Assembly: GCF_001424565.1 (NCBI RefSeq)
Contig: NZ_LMOL01000013.1
Coordinates: forward strand, 62,329-126,328
Source of the DNA: Arthrobacter sp. Leaf141
GTDB taxonomy: Bacteria > Actinomycetota > Actinomycetes > Actinomycetales > Micrococcaceae
DNA: 64,000 nucleotides
Direction: 5' to 3'
A program made the translations under genes and the position numbers. The first letter of the stretch is position 1. Each line of letters begins with the position of its first letter. Shown here one piece after another: positions 37,567 to 45,883 of this stretch. The notes under the pieces were generated by a model. The model was not told the DNA's origin. It did not search any database and worked only from the letters and a program-made list of their open reading frames with translations.

Positions 37567-40500
37567 ATGACCTCTTCGAGCTACCTCCGATTCCCGCACC
37601 TGCACGGCGATCTGGTCACCTTTGTGGCTGAGGACGACGTATGGATTGCACCGCTGGGAGGCGGCCGGGCCTGGCGTGTTTCCGCGTTGCAGCTGCCCGC
37701 CCGCAACCCCCGCTTTACGCCGGACGGCAAGCGGCTGGTCTGGTCGGTGGTGCAGGGAACGGCGCCGGAGGTGGTCACAGCGGAAGTTGATGGCGGCGGG
37801 TACCGGCAGCTCACCTACTTCGGCCACGCCACCACCCGGGTCAAGGGTTTCACTGCCGGCGGCTCCGTGGTGGTCACCAGCGCCTTCCGGCAGGCCGAAA
37901 GCCGCCACACTTACGCTTACAGCGTTCCGTTGGAAGGCGGCGCGGCCGAAGAGCTCCCGTTCGGGCCTGTGGAGTCAGTGGCTTTCGGTCCGGAGCTGGG
38001 CGATGAGCGGCCCGTTGTTGTGGCCTCCGTATTGTCCCGTGAACCGGCCTGGTGGAAGCGCTACCGGGGCGGTACCGCCGGCAAGCTGTGGATCGACTCG
38101 GACGGCAACGGCGAGTTCGACCGGCTGCTCCCCGACCTGGACGGCAACATCGCCGACCCCATGTGGGTGGATGGCCGGATCGCGTTCCTGTCGGACCACG
38201 AAGGCTACGGCAACCTCTACTCGGTGCTCCCCGGCGGCAAGGACCTGCGCCGGCACACGGACCACGAGGACTTTTACGTCCGCCATGCGGCTTCGGACGG
38301 TACCCGGGTCATTTTCGAGTCTGCCGGCGAACTGTGGGTACTGCATGACCTGCAGTCCGACGCCGTCCGGCTGGACATCAGCCTCGGCTCTGCTTCCCAG
38401 TCACGCCGGCCGGCGCTCCTGAAGACCACCAGGCACCTGGGCGCCGTGATCCCCGACGAAGCCGGCAACGCCAGCGCCATCGAGGCGCACGGCACCATCC
38501 ACTGGCTCCGGCACAAGGACGGCCCCTCGCGCATCATCGAGGCCACGCCCGGGGTCCGGGCACGCCTTCCCCGGCCTGTGGCCGGCGGCCGGATCGCCTA
38601 CGTCGCGGACCACGACGGCGTCGAGGCGCTTTACATTAAGGACATCGCCGCTCCGGTCCAGCACAGCGGCGTGGTGACCACACCTGCTGTGCCGGCGAAA
38701 TCCGTGCCCGCCACGGCAGCGGCACCCGCCGTCGCAGCAGCCCCGGCGTTGCCGCAACCCGTCCCCGCCACCGGCTCCGCCGTGTTGGCCCGGGACAACG
38801 CCACCGCTCCGGCCGGCGACGACCAGCAGGCTGACGTCGCCCCCGAAACCGGCGCTGCCGAAGCGGCCGCGGACGCCGCCGCGGCCCGGCCGGCTGACGC
38901 CGACGGAAACGCCGTGCGCATCAACCTTCCGTCGCCGTCGCGCACCAGTTCCCTGGAAGCGAGCCCGGACGGCCGCTGGCTTGCGGTGGGCACATCCTTC
39001 GGCGACCTGCACCTCGCGGACACCGCCACCGGTGCCCTGACCCTGGTGGCCAGCATCGGTGAGGGTTCCATCTACGACCTGGCCTGGTCCGCGGACTCGC
39101 AGTGGCTGGCGTGGGCTGAGCCCGTCACGTCGTTTGGCACCCGGACCAAGCTGCGCCTGGCCAACGTGACGGAGCCCAGGACCGGGCCCGTGGAGGTGAC
39201 GGACGGGCGTTTCTGCGACCGGTCGCCGGCCTTCACCCCGGACGGCAAGTTCCTGGCCTTCCTGTCCAACCGCAGCTTCGACCCTGTCTACGACGGGCAT
39301 TCCTTCGACCTTTCCTTCCCCAGCCCCATCAAGCCGTACCTGGTGGCACTGGGTGCCCGGACGCCGTCGCCGTTTGGTCCCGCCGTTGATAACGACGCCG
39401 GGACGGCAGCCGGGGAAACCGCCGGCACTGACGGGACGGAACAGTCCGCCGTGGTGGTGGATGCGGAAGGCTTGTCCCACCGCGTCATCGGCGTCCCCGT
39501 CCCGCAGGGCAACTACACCGCCCTGAAAGCCACGGACGGGGCCCTGCTGTGGCTCGACTGGGCCCTTGCCGGGGTTACGGGTGACGGCAAGGCCAACAAG
39601 GACGACAAGGATGCCCGCCCCAGCCTGGTCCGGTTCGACCTGGAACGCCGCAAGCAGACCACACTGGTGGATGCGGTGGACAGTTACCGGCTTTCCGGTG
39701 ACCGCGCCAAGGTGGTGCTGATCGCCGACAAGCAGGTGAGCGAGGTCCCGGCCGATGCGAAGGCGGATGAGGAGTCCGGCAAGCTGGTCAAGGTGGACCT
39801 GGGCCGGATCCGCGTGATGATGGACCCGCTGAGCGTCTGGGGCCAGGCCTTTGATGAAGCCTGGCGCCTGCAGCGCGATTTCTTCTGGACCGAGGACATG
39901 GCCGGCCAGGACTGGGAATCCATCCACAAGCGCTACCGTCCCCTGGTGGACCGCCTGGGCTCGCACGATGACCTGGTGGACCTGCTCTGGGAGCTGCACG
40001 GCGAACTCGGAACCTCGCACGCCTACGTCAAGCCCGCCGCGGTGACCGAACCCGGCAGCCACGGCCAGGGCAGGCTCGGCGCCGACCTCAGCCACACCCC
40101 GGCGGGGTGGGAAATCACCCGCATCCTGGCAGGCGAATCATCTGATCCGCTGGCCACCTCGCCCCTCACCAGGCCCGGGGTCGGCGCCAAGGCAGGGGAC
40201 ATCCTCCTCGCCGTGGACGGCGTCCCGCTCTCCGACGTCGTCACCCCCGCCATGCAACTGGTGGGAGCTGCAGGCCGGGCCGTCGAGTTGACCCTCCTGA
40301 ACGGTGCCGCCCATGGCGAAGCCGCAGGATCCCAGCGCCGTGTCGCTGTGGTCCCCGTCAAGGACGAGGAACGGCTGCGCTACCAGGAATGGGTGGCTGC
40401 GAACCGGCGCACCGTCCGGGAGGCATCCGGCGGCACGTTCGGCTACCTGCATATCCCGGACATGATGGCCAATGGCTGGGCGCAGCTGCACCGGGACATG

Positions 40501-41073
40501 GACACCGAGACGGCGCTCGATGGCCTGATCGTGGATGTCCGCCGCAACCGCGGCGGGCACACCTCGCAGCTGGTGGCAGAGCTGATTGGCCGAAAGGTCA
40601 CCGGCTGGAGCATGCCACGCGGCGAAAAGCCCAGGACCTATCCGGACCACGCGCCGCGCGGCCCGGTCATCCTCCTGGCGGACGAGTTCGCCGGCTCCGA
40701 CGGCGACATCATCACCCAGGTCTCCAAGCTGCGGGGGATCGGACCCGTCATCGGCACCCGCACCTGGGGTGGCGTGGTGGGCATCGACAACCGCTTCAGC
40801 CTGGCCGACGGCACCGGGGTCACCCAGCCGCGCTACGCCAACTGGTTCGGCGGCGGTGTTGGCTGGGGCGTGGAAAACTATGGTGTTGATCCGGACATCG
40901 AGGTGGCCTTCCCGCCCCACGCCTACGCCGCCGGCCGTGATCCCCAGCTTGAATACGGCATTGGTGCGCTCAAGGAAATGGTCCAGGAACTGCCCACCGA
41001 CCGGCCCCCGGCCCGCGAGGGATACCGCCGGTTGCGCCCGGCCCCGTTGCCGGCCCGCCGGCAGGGAAAGTAG
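37567..41073 (+). CDS. Tricorn-like protease (S41 family peptidase with beta-propellers)
   Basis: 1168 residues from the ATG at 37567; an in-frame start at 37528 would lie upstream of the promoter. N-terminal WD40/TolB-like blades start FPHLHGDLVTFVAEDDVW. An Ala/Pro/Asp-rich insertion (about 380-455) separates the two propellers. Then come the tricorn C1 domain (AWRLQRDFFWTEDMAGQDW), a PDZ domain (GVGAKAGDILLAVDG), and the S41 C2 domain with FGYLHIPDMMANGW, the nucleophile Ser1044 in ADEFAGSDGDIITQ and IGTRTWGGVVGI. No signal peptide, so a cytoplasmic peptidase acting on oligopeptides is expected. A strong terminator follows. Confidence 0.93.
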   Translation: MTSSSYLRFPHLHGDLVTFVAEDDVWIAPLGGGRAWRVSALQLPARNPRFTPDGKRLVWSVVQGTAPEVVTAEVDGGGYRQLTYFGHATTRVKGFTAGGSVVVTSAFRQAESRHTYAYSVPLEGGAAEELPFGPVESVAFGPELGDERPVVVASVLSREPAWWKRYRGGTAGKLWIDSDGNGEFDRLLPDLDGNIADPMWVDGRIAFLSDHEGYGNLYSVLPGGKDLRRHTDHEDFYVRHAASDGTRVIFESAGELWVLHDLQSDAVRLDISLGSASQSRRPALLKTTRHLGAVIPDEAGNASAIEAHGTIHWLRHKDGPSRIIEATPGVRARLPRPVAGGRIAYVADHDGVEALYIKDIAAPVQHSGVVTTPAVPAKSVPATAAAPAVAAAPALPQPVPATGSAVLARDNATAPAGDDQQADVAPETGAAEAAADAAAARPADADGNAVRINLPSPSRTSSLEASPDGRWLAVGTSFGDLHLADTATGALTLVASIGEGSIYDLAWSADSQWLAWAEPVTSFGTRTKLRLANVTEPRTGPVEVTDGRFCDRSPAFTPDGKFLAFLSNRSFDPVYDGHSFDLSFPSPIKPYLVALGARTPSPFGPAVDNDAGTAAGETAGTDGTEQSAVVVDAEGLSHRVIGVPVPQGNYTALKATDGALLWLDWALAGVTGDGKANKDDKDARPSLVRFDLERRKQTTLVDAVDSYRLSGDRAKVVLIADKQVSEVPADAKADEESGKLVKVDLGRIRVMMDPLSVWGQAFDEAWRLQRDFFWTEDMAGQDWESIHKRYRPLVDRLGSHDDLVDLLWELHGELGTSHAYVKPAAVTEPGSHGQGRLGADLSHTPAGWEITRILAGESSDPLATSPLTRPGVGAKAGDILLAVDGVPLSDVVTPAMQLVGAAGRAVELTLLNGAAHGEAAGSQRRVAVVPVKDEERLRYQEWVAANRRTVREASGGTFGYLHIPDMMANGWAQLHRDMDTETALDGLIVDVRRNRGGHTSQLVAELIGRKVTGWSMPRGEKPRTYPDHAPRGPVILLADEFAGSDGDIITQVSKLRGIGPVIGTRTWGGVVGIDNRFSLADGTGVTQPRYANWFGGGVGWGVENYGVDPDIEVAFPPHAYAAGRDPQLEYGIGALKEMVQELPTDRPPAREGYRRLRPAPLPARRQGK

Positions 41074-41113
41074 GCGCAGCAGCGCGGACAGGCGCTGCCT
41101 GACCGGGCACCAG

Positions 41114-41167
41114 GCTCCCCGGGGGCCGGACCGGCAATGCCAGCTCCGGCGCCCGGGGAGCTTTTTT
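41114..41167 (+). terminator. Intrinsic terminator of the tricorn-like gene
   Basis: A perfect GCTCCCCGGG (41114-41123)/CCCGGGGAGC (41152-41161) stem with an inner hairpin is followed by six Ts (41162-41167). Confidence 0.92.
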
Positions 41168-41258
41168 GTGCCGGGCATGTTCCGGATCCGCCCGGCAGCA
41201 AAGCCAATCTCCAACCCCGGCGCAAGTCCGGTCCGTCCGGGTCCGGCCGGATATGGCA

Positions 41259-41298
41259 CAGGAATGGCCCCGTCCCAGCTGGGACGGGGCCACTCCTG
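41259..41298. repeat. Large palindrome between the tricorn-like gene and osmC
   Basis: A 28-base perfect palindrome (41265-41292, arm TGGCCCCGTCCCAG) is extended outward by CAGGA/TCCTG after one mismatch. A second palindrome, GGGCCGGT-C-ACCGGCCC, follows at 41300-41316. They lie 38-95 bases after the osmC-family stop and may terminate it, though no U-run is present. Confidence 0.6.
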
Positions 41299-41353
41299 CG
41301 GGCCGGTCACCGGCCCTGTTCAAACCATCCGGCGCATCTGCGCCGCTGTCGGC

Positions 41354-41788
41354 TCAGGCGTCGAGCGTGGCGTCCAGGGTGATGTCGATGCTGGCGAGGG
41401 CGCCGGAAACGGGGCAGCCCACCTTCGCAGCAGCGGCGATCTTCTGGAACTCCTCCTCGGAGATGCCGGGAACCTTGGCTGACATGGTCAGGTGGCTACC
41501 GGTGATGCCGGTGCCGGGGACAAAGGTGACGTCAGCCTTGGTGCGGACTTCCTCCGGGTTGTGGCCGGCGGTGGCCAGTTCGTTGCTGAATGCCATGGAG
41601 AAGCAGGCTGCGTGGGCCGCGGCGATGAGCTCTTCCGGGCTGGTCTTGCCGTTGGCCGCTTCGGTGCGGGCCTTCCAGGTGACATCAAACGTGCCCAGGC
41701 CGGAGGTAGCCAGGCTGGTGGTTCCGGAACCCTCCGTCAGGTTCCCGTTCCATACGGCGTTTGCTGAACGCGTTGCTGCCATGTTCAC
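41354..41788 (-). CDS. OsmC/Ohr family peroxiredoxin
   Basis: 144 residues; reduces organic or hydrogen peroxides with a two-cysteine thiol mechanism in the cytoplasm. The two family cysteines are in AAHAACFSMAF and KVGCPVSGAL. The length and the N-terminal VWNGNLTEGSGTTSL match the OsmC branch (YhfA/OsmC) more than Ohr. GGAGT lies upstream of the ATG. In many actinobacteria the reductant for this type is Lpd-bound lipoyl protein, and lpdA and sucB are encoded close by, but that link is inference. Confidence 0.92.
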   Translation of the reverse strand: MNMAATRSANAVWNGNLTEGSGTTSLATSGLGTFDVTWKARTEAANGKTSPEELIAAAHAACFSMAFSNELATAGHNPEEVRTKADVTFVPGTGITGSHLTMSAKVPGISEEEFQKIAAAAKVGCPVSGALASIDITLDATLDA

Positions 41789-41929
41789 TCCTCAGGTTGA
41801 TTGTTACCGGGGCAGGCTACTGCCTGGGCCCCGCCTTGTTCCATCCTAGGGACTTCGCTTACGGCGCGCGACGGATGTCCGCTGTCAGTGGATTGTGACT
41901 TTGACGGAGCTGCCCGGCAGCGCAGCGGG

Positions 41930-42283
41930 TCAGTTCCAGATGGTGGCGATCGCGATATTGATCAGCGCAAGGCCGCCCACGCCGTGCGCCAGGCCGGTGG
42001 AGACGGGCTGGCCGCTCCTGGCCTTGCGGACGCCAACGATGGCGAGGACTGCAACCACAACGGCGATGACCAGCTTGATCCCGAGCTTCGCGTAATTGGG
42101 GTCGGCGTCCGGCATAAAAGGCAGCAGGCCCATCATGGCGATGCCGGTCAGGAGCTGCAGGAAAGCGCCGTCGCGCTGGCGGGGGTGGACCGTGGGTTCC
42201 TTGATCGTGGCAATCCAGTAGCCCACGATCATGGCCGCCCCGACGATGTGCAGGAACACCAGGATGCTGAAGAGAATAGTCAT
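41930..42283 (-). CDS. Small four-helix membrane protein, possible BlaI target
   Basis: 117 residues with four hydrophobic segments: LFSILVFLHIVGAAMIVGYWI (about 4-24, with a His inside), FLQLLTGIAMMGLLPFM, LGIKLVIAVVVAVLAIVGV and GLALINIAIAT. The buried His pattern and size resemble CopD/cytochrome-b561-like or DUF2269-type proteins, but I cannot assign a family with confidence. The ATG follows TAAGCT by 6 bases (leaderless), and a one-mismatch copy of the BlaI-type operator found upstream of cydA covers its -35 region, suggesting a respiratory role. Confidence 0.8.
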   Translation of the reverse strand: MTILFSILVFLHIVGAAMIVGYWIATIKEPTVHPRQRDGAFLQLLTGIAMMGLLPFMPDADPNYAKLGIKLVIAVVVAVLAIVGVRKARSGQPVSTGLAHGVGGLALINIAIATIWN

Positions 42284-42289
42284 AATCCC

Positions 42290-42321
42290 AGCTTAGCCAG
42301 TTTGTTCTACGCCCTGTAGCA
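42290..42321 (-). promoter_or_regulatory. Leaderless promoter with a BlaI-type operator
   Basis: Minus-strand -10 TAAGCT (42290-42295) lies 6 bases before the ATG. TTCTAC-GCCCT-GTAGCA (42305-42321) matches the TTCTAC-n5-GTAGAA operator of the cydA region except for one base and covers the expected -35. Confidence 0.5.
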
Positions 42322-42336
42322 GAAGGCGGTTAAAGC

Positions 42337-42393
42337 ACGACGGCGGCGCAGGGCTTCCGGAGGTTTCCCTCCCTGGCCTTGCACCGCCGTCGT
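42337..42393 (-). terminator. Intrinsic terminator of sucB
   Basis: Arms ACGACGGCGG (42337-42346) and CCGCCGTCGT (42384-42393) with inner pairing; on the minus strand they are followed by GCUUUAA. It lies 17 bases after the sucB stop. Confidence 0.75.
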
Positions 42394-42409
42394 CAAGCGG
42401 TTGAGCGGG

Positions 42410-44140
42410 TTAGAGCCCGAGGTCCGCTTCGAAGGCGCCTTCTTCGAGGCGTGCCTTCAGGGTCTGCAGGAAGCGGCCGGCGTCCGCGCCGTCCACCAGG
42501 CGGTGGTCGTACGTGAGCGACAGGTACATCATGGACCGGATGGCGATCGAGTCGTCGCCGTTTTCGTCAGCAACCACCACGGCGCGCTTGACGATCGCAC
42601 CGGTGCCCAGGATGCCCACCTGGGGCTGGTTGATGATCGGTGTGTCGAACAGGGCACCCACGGAACCGATGTTCGTGATCGAGAACGTACCGCCGGACAG
42701 TTCGTCCGGGCCGATCTTGCCACCGCGGGTGCGGCCTGCAACGTCGGCGATCTTGGCGGCCAGCCCGGCGAGGTTCAGGTTGCCGGCGTCGGAGATGACC
42801 GGGACCAGCAGGCCCTTGTCGGTGTCGACGGCGATCGCCAGGTGCTCGGCGTTGTGGTACGTGATTTCCTGCTTGTCCTCGTCGTACGCAGCGTTGAGCT
42901 TGGGGTGCTGCTTGAGGGCTTCAGCCACTGCCTTGGCGATGAACGGCAGGAAGGTCAGCTTGACGCCGTTCTGGGCCTGGAAGGAGTTCTTGGCCTTGGT
43001 GCGGAGCTTGGCCACCTTGGTCATATCAACTTCGTGGACCTGCGTCAGCTGGGTGGAGATCTCCAGGGATTCGCGCATCCGGCGGGCGATGACCTGGCGG
43101 ATGCGGGGAGCCTTCTGGCTGGTCCCGCGCAGGGACGATTCCGCGACCGGCGCCGGTGCGGATGCTGCCGGTGCTGCGGCCGGAGCGGCAGGGGCTGCCT
43201 TGGCTTCGGCGGCGGCGATGACGTCCTGCTTGCGGATGCGGCCACCCACGCCGGTTCCGGCGAGCGAGGTGATATCCACGCCGTGCTGGTTGGCCAGCTT
43301 GCGGACCAGGGGAGTGACGTAGCCCGACTCGGAGGCTGCTGCTGCCGGGGCCTCAGCCTTGGGGGCTTCGGGTGCCGGAGCTGACTTGGGGGCCTGCTTG
43401 GGCGCTTCCGGTGCCGGGGCAGCCTTCAGTGCCTCTGCCTTCGGTGCCTCTGCCTTGGGGGCTTCAGCCTTCGGTGCCTCCGGTGCGGGAGCGGCCTTGG
43501 GTGCTTCAGCCGGTGCTGCTGCTGCGCCGGAGCCGATGACGGCCAGGACAGAGCCAACCTCTGCCGTTTCGTCCTCGTTGACGCGGATTTCCTGGAGGGT
43601 GCCGGCAACGGGGGACGGGATTTCCGTGTCCACCTTGTCGGTGGACACTTCGAGCAGCGGCTCGTCGACCTCGACGGAATCGCCCACGGCCTTGAGCCAG
43701 CGGGTGACGGTGCCTTCGGTGACGCTTTCGCCGAGCGCCGGGAGGGTAACCTCGTGGCCTTCGCCGCCGCCGGCTGCCGGAGCTTCCTGCGCCGGTGCCT
43801 CTTCGGCCGGGGCTGCCGCGGGGGCTTCCTCAGCTGCTGCGGGGGCCTCTTCGGCCGGTGCTTCTGCAGCGGGTGCTTCCTCTGCGGGCGCGCCGCCGCC
43901 GGAGCCGTCGCCGATCCGCACCAGCGGTGCGCCTACTTCGGCGGTCTCGTCTTCAGCGACCAGGATTTCTTCAATCACGCCAGCTACGGGAGAGGGGATT
44001 TCAGTGTCTACTTTGTCGGTGGAGACTTCGAGCAGCGGCTCGTCCACCTCTACCCGGTCACCTACCTGCTTAAGCCAGCGGGTGACGGTTCCTTCGGTGA
44101 CGCTCTCACCGAGGGCGGGCAAGTTAACGGATTCAGACAT
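42410..44140 (-). CDS. sucB: Dihydrolipoamide acyltransferase E2 (SucB/DlaT)
   Basis: E2 core of the 2-oxo acid dehydrogenase complexes. In actinobacteria one E2 often serves both pyruvate and 2-oxoglutarate dehydrogenases. 576 residues from the ATG at 44140-44138; the frame runs upstream but the lipoyl domain starts here. Two lipoyl domains carry Lys43 and Lys169, each in [17 protein letters not shown]; Ala/Pro/Glu/Lys linkers follow, then the E1/E3-binding domain ([15 protein letters not shown], near 278) and the catalytic domain ending with [15 protein letters not shown]. lpdA lies 115 bases upstream on the same strand, and lipA/lipB are encoded 9 kb away. Confidence 0.94.
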   Translation of the reverse strand: MSESVNLPALGESVTEGTVTRWLKQVGDRVEVDEPLLEVSTDKVDTEIPSPVAGVIEEILVAEDETAEVGAPLVRIGDGSGGGAPAEEAPAAEAPAEEAPAAAEEAPAAAPAEEAPAQEAPAAGGGEGHEVTLPALGESVTEGTVTRWLKAVGDSVEVDEPLLEVSTDKVDTEIPSPVAGTLQEIRVNEDETAEVGSVLAVIGSGAAAAPAEAPKAAPAPEAPKAEAPKAEAPKAEALKAAPAPEAPKQAPKSAPAPEAPKAEAPAAAASESGYVTPLVRKLANQHGVDITSLAGTGVGGRIRKQDVIAAAEAKAAPAAPAAAPAASAPAPVAESSLRGTSQKAPRIRQVIARRMRESLEISTQLTQVHEVDMTKVAKLRTKAKNSFQAQNGVKLTFLPFIAKAVAEALKQHPKLNAAYDEDKQEITYHNAEHLAIAVDTDKGLLVPVISDAGNLNLAGLAAKIADVAGRTRGGKIGPDELSGGTFSITNIGSVGALFDTPIINQPQVGILGTGAIVKRAVVVADENGDDSIAIRSMMYLSLTYDHRLVDGADAGRFLQTLKARLEEGAFEADLGL

Positions 44141-44255
44141 GTCGTCCCCGTTCTCCTTATTGATCTTTGATGCGGATGAATGCTGCCTTGTTTGAAGCCT
44201 AGTGCACCCGGAAGTCGGGTCCAGGTGCACCAGGCCCCAGGAACTACGGGGAAAA

Positions 44256-45638
44256 TTAGCCGTGCAGGGCCTTGCCGGCGAGGGCCAGGTGGGCTTCGCC
44301 GAGGGACTCGTTCTGGGTGGGGTGGGCGTGCAGCAGCTGGGCCACATCCTCCGGGTACGCTTCCCAGTTCACGATCAGCTGGGCCTCGCCCACCTGCTCG
44401 CCCATGCGGGCACCGATCATGTGGACACCCACCACGGGGCCGTCCTTCTGGCGGACCAGCTTGACCAGGCCGCTGGTGCCCAGAATCGAGCTCTTGCCGT
44501 TGCCGGCCAGGTTGTATTCCTGGGTCTGGACCTGGTCCTCGCCGAACTTCTCCTTGGCGGCCTTCTCGGTGTAGCCCACGGTGGCGATCTCGGGCTCGGA
44601 GTAGGTGACCTTGGGGATGTTGATGTCTTCGACCACTACGGGCTTCAGGCCGGCGATTTCCTCGGCCACGAAGATGCCCTGCTGGTAGCCGCGGTGGGCC
44701 AGCTGCACGCCGGGGACAATGTCGCCCACGGCGTAGATGTTGCCCACGCCGGTGTGCAGGCGCTCGTTGGTGATGACGAAGCCGCGGTCGATGGTGACGC
44801 CGGCTTCCTCGTAGCCAAGGTTGGCGGTGACGGGGCCACGGCCCACGGCCACGAGGAGCAGGTCGGCTTCAAATGTCTTGCCGTCCACCAGGGTGACCTT
44901 GACGCCGTCGTTGTTCTGCTCGACGCCCTGGAAAAACACGCCGGTGGAGAACTTGATGCCGCGCTTTTTGAAGGCACGCTCGAAGTTCTTGATGATCGTG
45001 GCGTCTTCGTTGGGGACCAGCGACGGCAGGCCTTCCACAATGGTGACGTCCACGCCGAAGGACTTCCAGACCGAGGCGAATTCGACGCCGATGACGCCAC
45101 CGCCCAGGATAATGACGCTCTTGGGGATGGAATCCATCTTCAGGGCCTCATCGGAGGTGATGACCTTGCCGCCGATTTCCAGGCCCGGAAGGGTGCGGGA
45201 GTAGGAGCCGGTGGCCAGGATGATGTTTTTGCCCTTGTAGGCGGTGCCGTCCACAACAACGGTGTCGGTGCCCTGGAGCTTGCCTTCGCCTTCGATGACG
45301 GTGATGCCCTTGGACTTGATGAGTCCCTGCAGGCCCTTGTACTTGCCGGCGATGATGCCGTCCTTGTACGCATTGACGGCAGTGATGTCGATGCTGTCGA
45401 GGGTGACGTTCACGCCGTACTTGGCGGAGTCACGGGCGTGGTCGGCCAGTTCGGCGGAGTGGAGCAGGGCCTTGGTGGGGATACAGCCGTTGTGCAGGCA
45501 GGTACCACCCAGCTTTGCCTTCTCCACGAGGCCCACGGTGAGGCCAAGCTGTACGGCCCGGAGCGCTGCAGCGTATCCGCCGCTGCCGCCACCGAGTACC
45601 AGGATGTCGAATTCTTGCGCAGTTGCCTGATCGGCCAC
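44256..45638 (-). CDS. lpdA: Dihydrolipoyl dehydrogenase (E3)
   Basis: FAD enzyme that reoxidises dihydrolipoyl groups of E2 with NAD+. 460 residues from a GTG with GGGAG upstream. FAD motif [17 protein letters not shown] (residues about 10-26), redox disulfide in [18 protein letters not shown] motif [17 protein letters not shown], and the catalytic His-Glu pair in HAHPTQNES. It is probably co-transcribed with sucB. Upstream are a candidate -10 and an inverted repeat. Confidence 0.97.
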   Translation of the reverse strand: MADQATAQEFDILVLGGGSGGYAAALRAVQLGLTVGLVEKAKLGGTCLHNGCIPTKALLHSAELADHARDSAKYGVNVTLDSIDITAVNAYKDGIIAGKYKGLQGLIKSKGITVIEGEGKLQGTDTVVVDGTAYKGKNIILATGSYSRTLPGLEIGGKVITSDEALKMDSIPKSVIILGGGVIGVEFASVWKSFGVDVTIVEGLPSLVPNEDATIIKNFERAFKKRGIKFSTGVFFQGVEQNNDGVKVTLVDGKTFEADLLLVAVGRGPVTANLGYEEAGVTIDRGFVITNERLHTGVGNIYAVGDIVPGVQLAHRGYQQGIFVAEEIAGLKPVVVEDINIPKVTYSEPEIATVGYTEKAAKEKFGEDQVQTQEYNLAGNGKSSILGTSGLVKLVRQKDGPVVGVHMIGARMGEQVGEAQLIVNWEAYPEDVAQLLHAHPTQNESLGEAHLALAGKALHG

Positions 45639-45708
45639 TTAAACGCTCCCTCGCGTGAACGATGACGCGATCCGCGCATCATCTGGTCTTGGAACTAGCA
45701 CTGCCGTG

Positions 45709-45714
45709 ATTATG
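45709..45714 (-). promoter_or_regulatory. Candidate -10 of lpdA
   Basis: Minus-strand CATAAT, about 70 bases before the lpdA start; the -35 is not clear. Confidence 0.4.
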
Positions 45715-45748
45715 CCAGCAGCGCCATTCCCTTGCATTTGTGACTACC

Positions 45749-45770
45749 GTGGTTCACCTTAGCGAACCAC
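45749..45770. repeat. Inverted repeat upstream of lpdA
   Basis: Arms GTGGTTC and GAACCAC are separated by 8 bases in the lpdA-pepA gap, about 110 bases before the lpdA start and just upstream of the candidate -10. Possible operator. Confidence 0.4.
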
Positions 45771-45883
45771 TTATCCATGCTCCACCTTGGCACAGTGTTT
45801 GTGGTGTGCTTGTGGCGAGTGTCACGCGGCCCTGTGGCGGACGGATCAGCCCGCCCGCCGCAGGGCCGTGCGACGGCTGGAAC

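Noticed and set aside
42410..44347. An N-terminally extended SucB starting at 44347
   Set aside because: The extra 69 residues have no lipoyl-domain character; the domain begins at the ATG at 44140.
45738..45757. A Rex-type redox site (TTGTGA...TCACC) near lpdA
   Set aside because: The gap between half-sites is too long for the Rex consensus; the better symmetry is the GTGGTTC/GAACCAC repeat.
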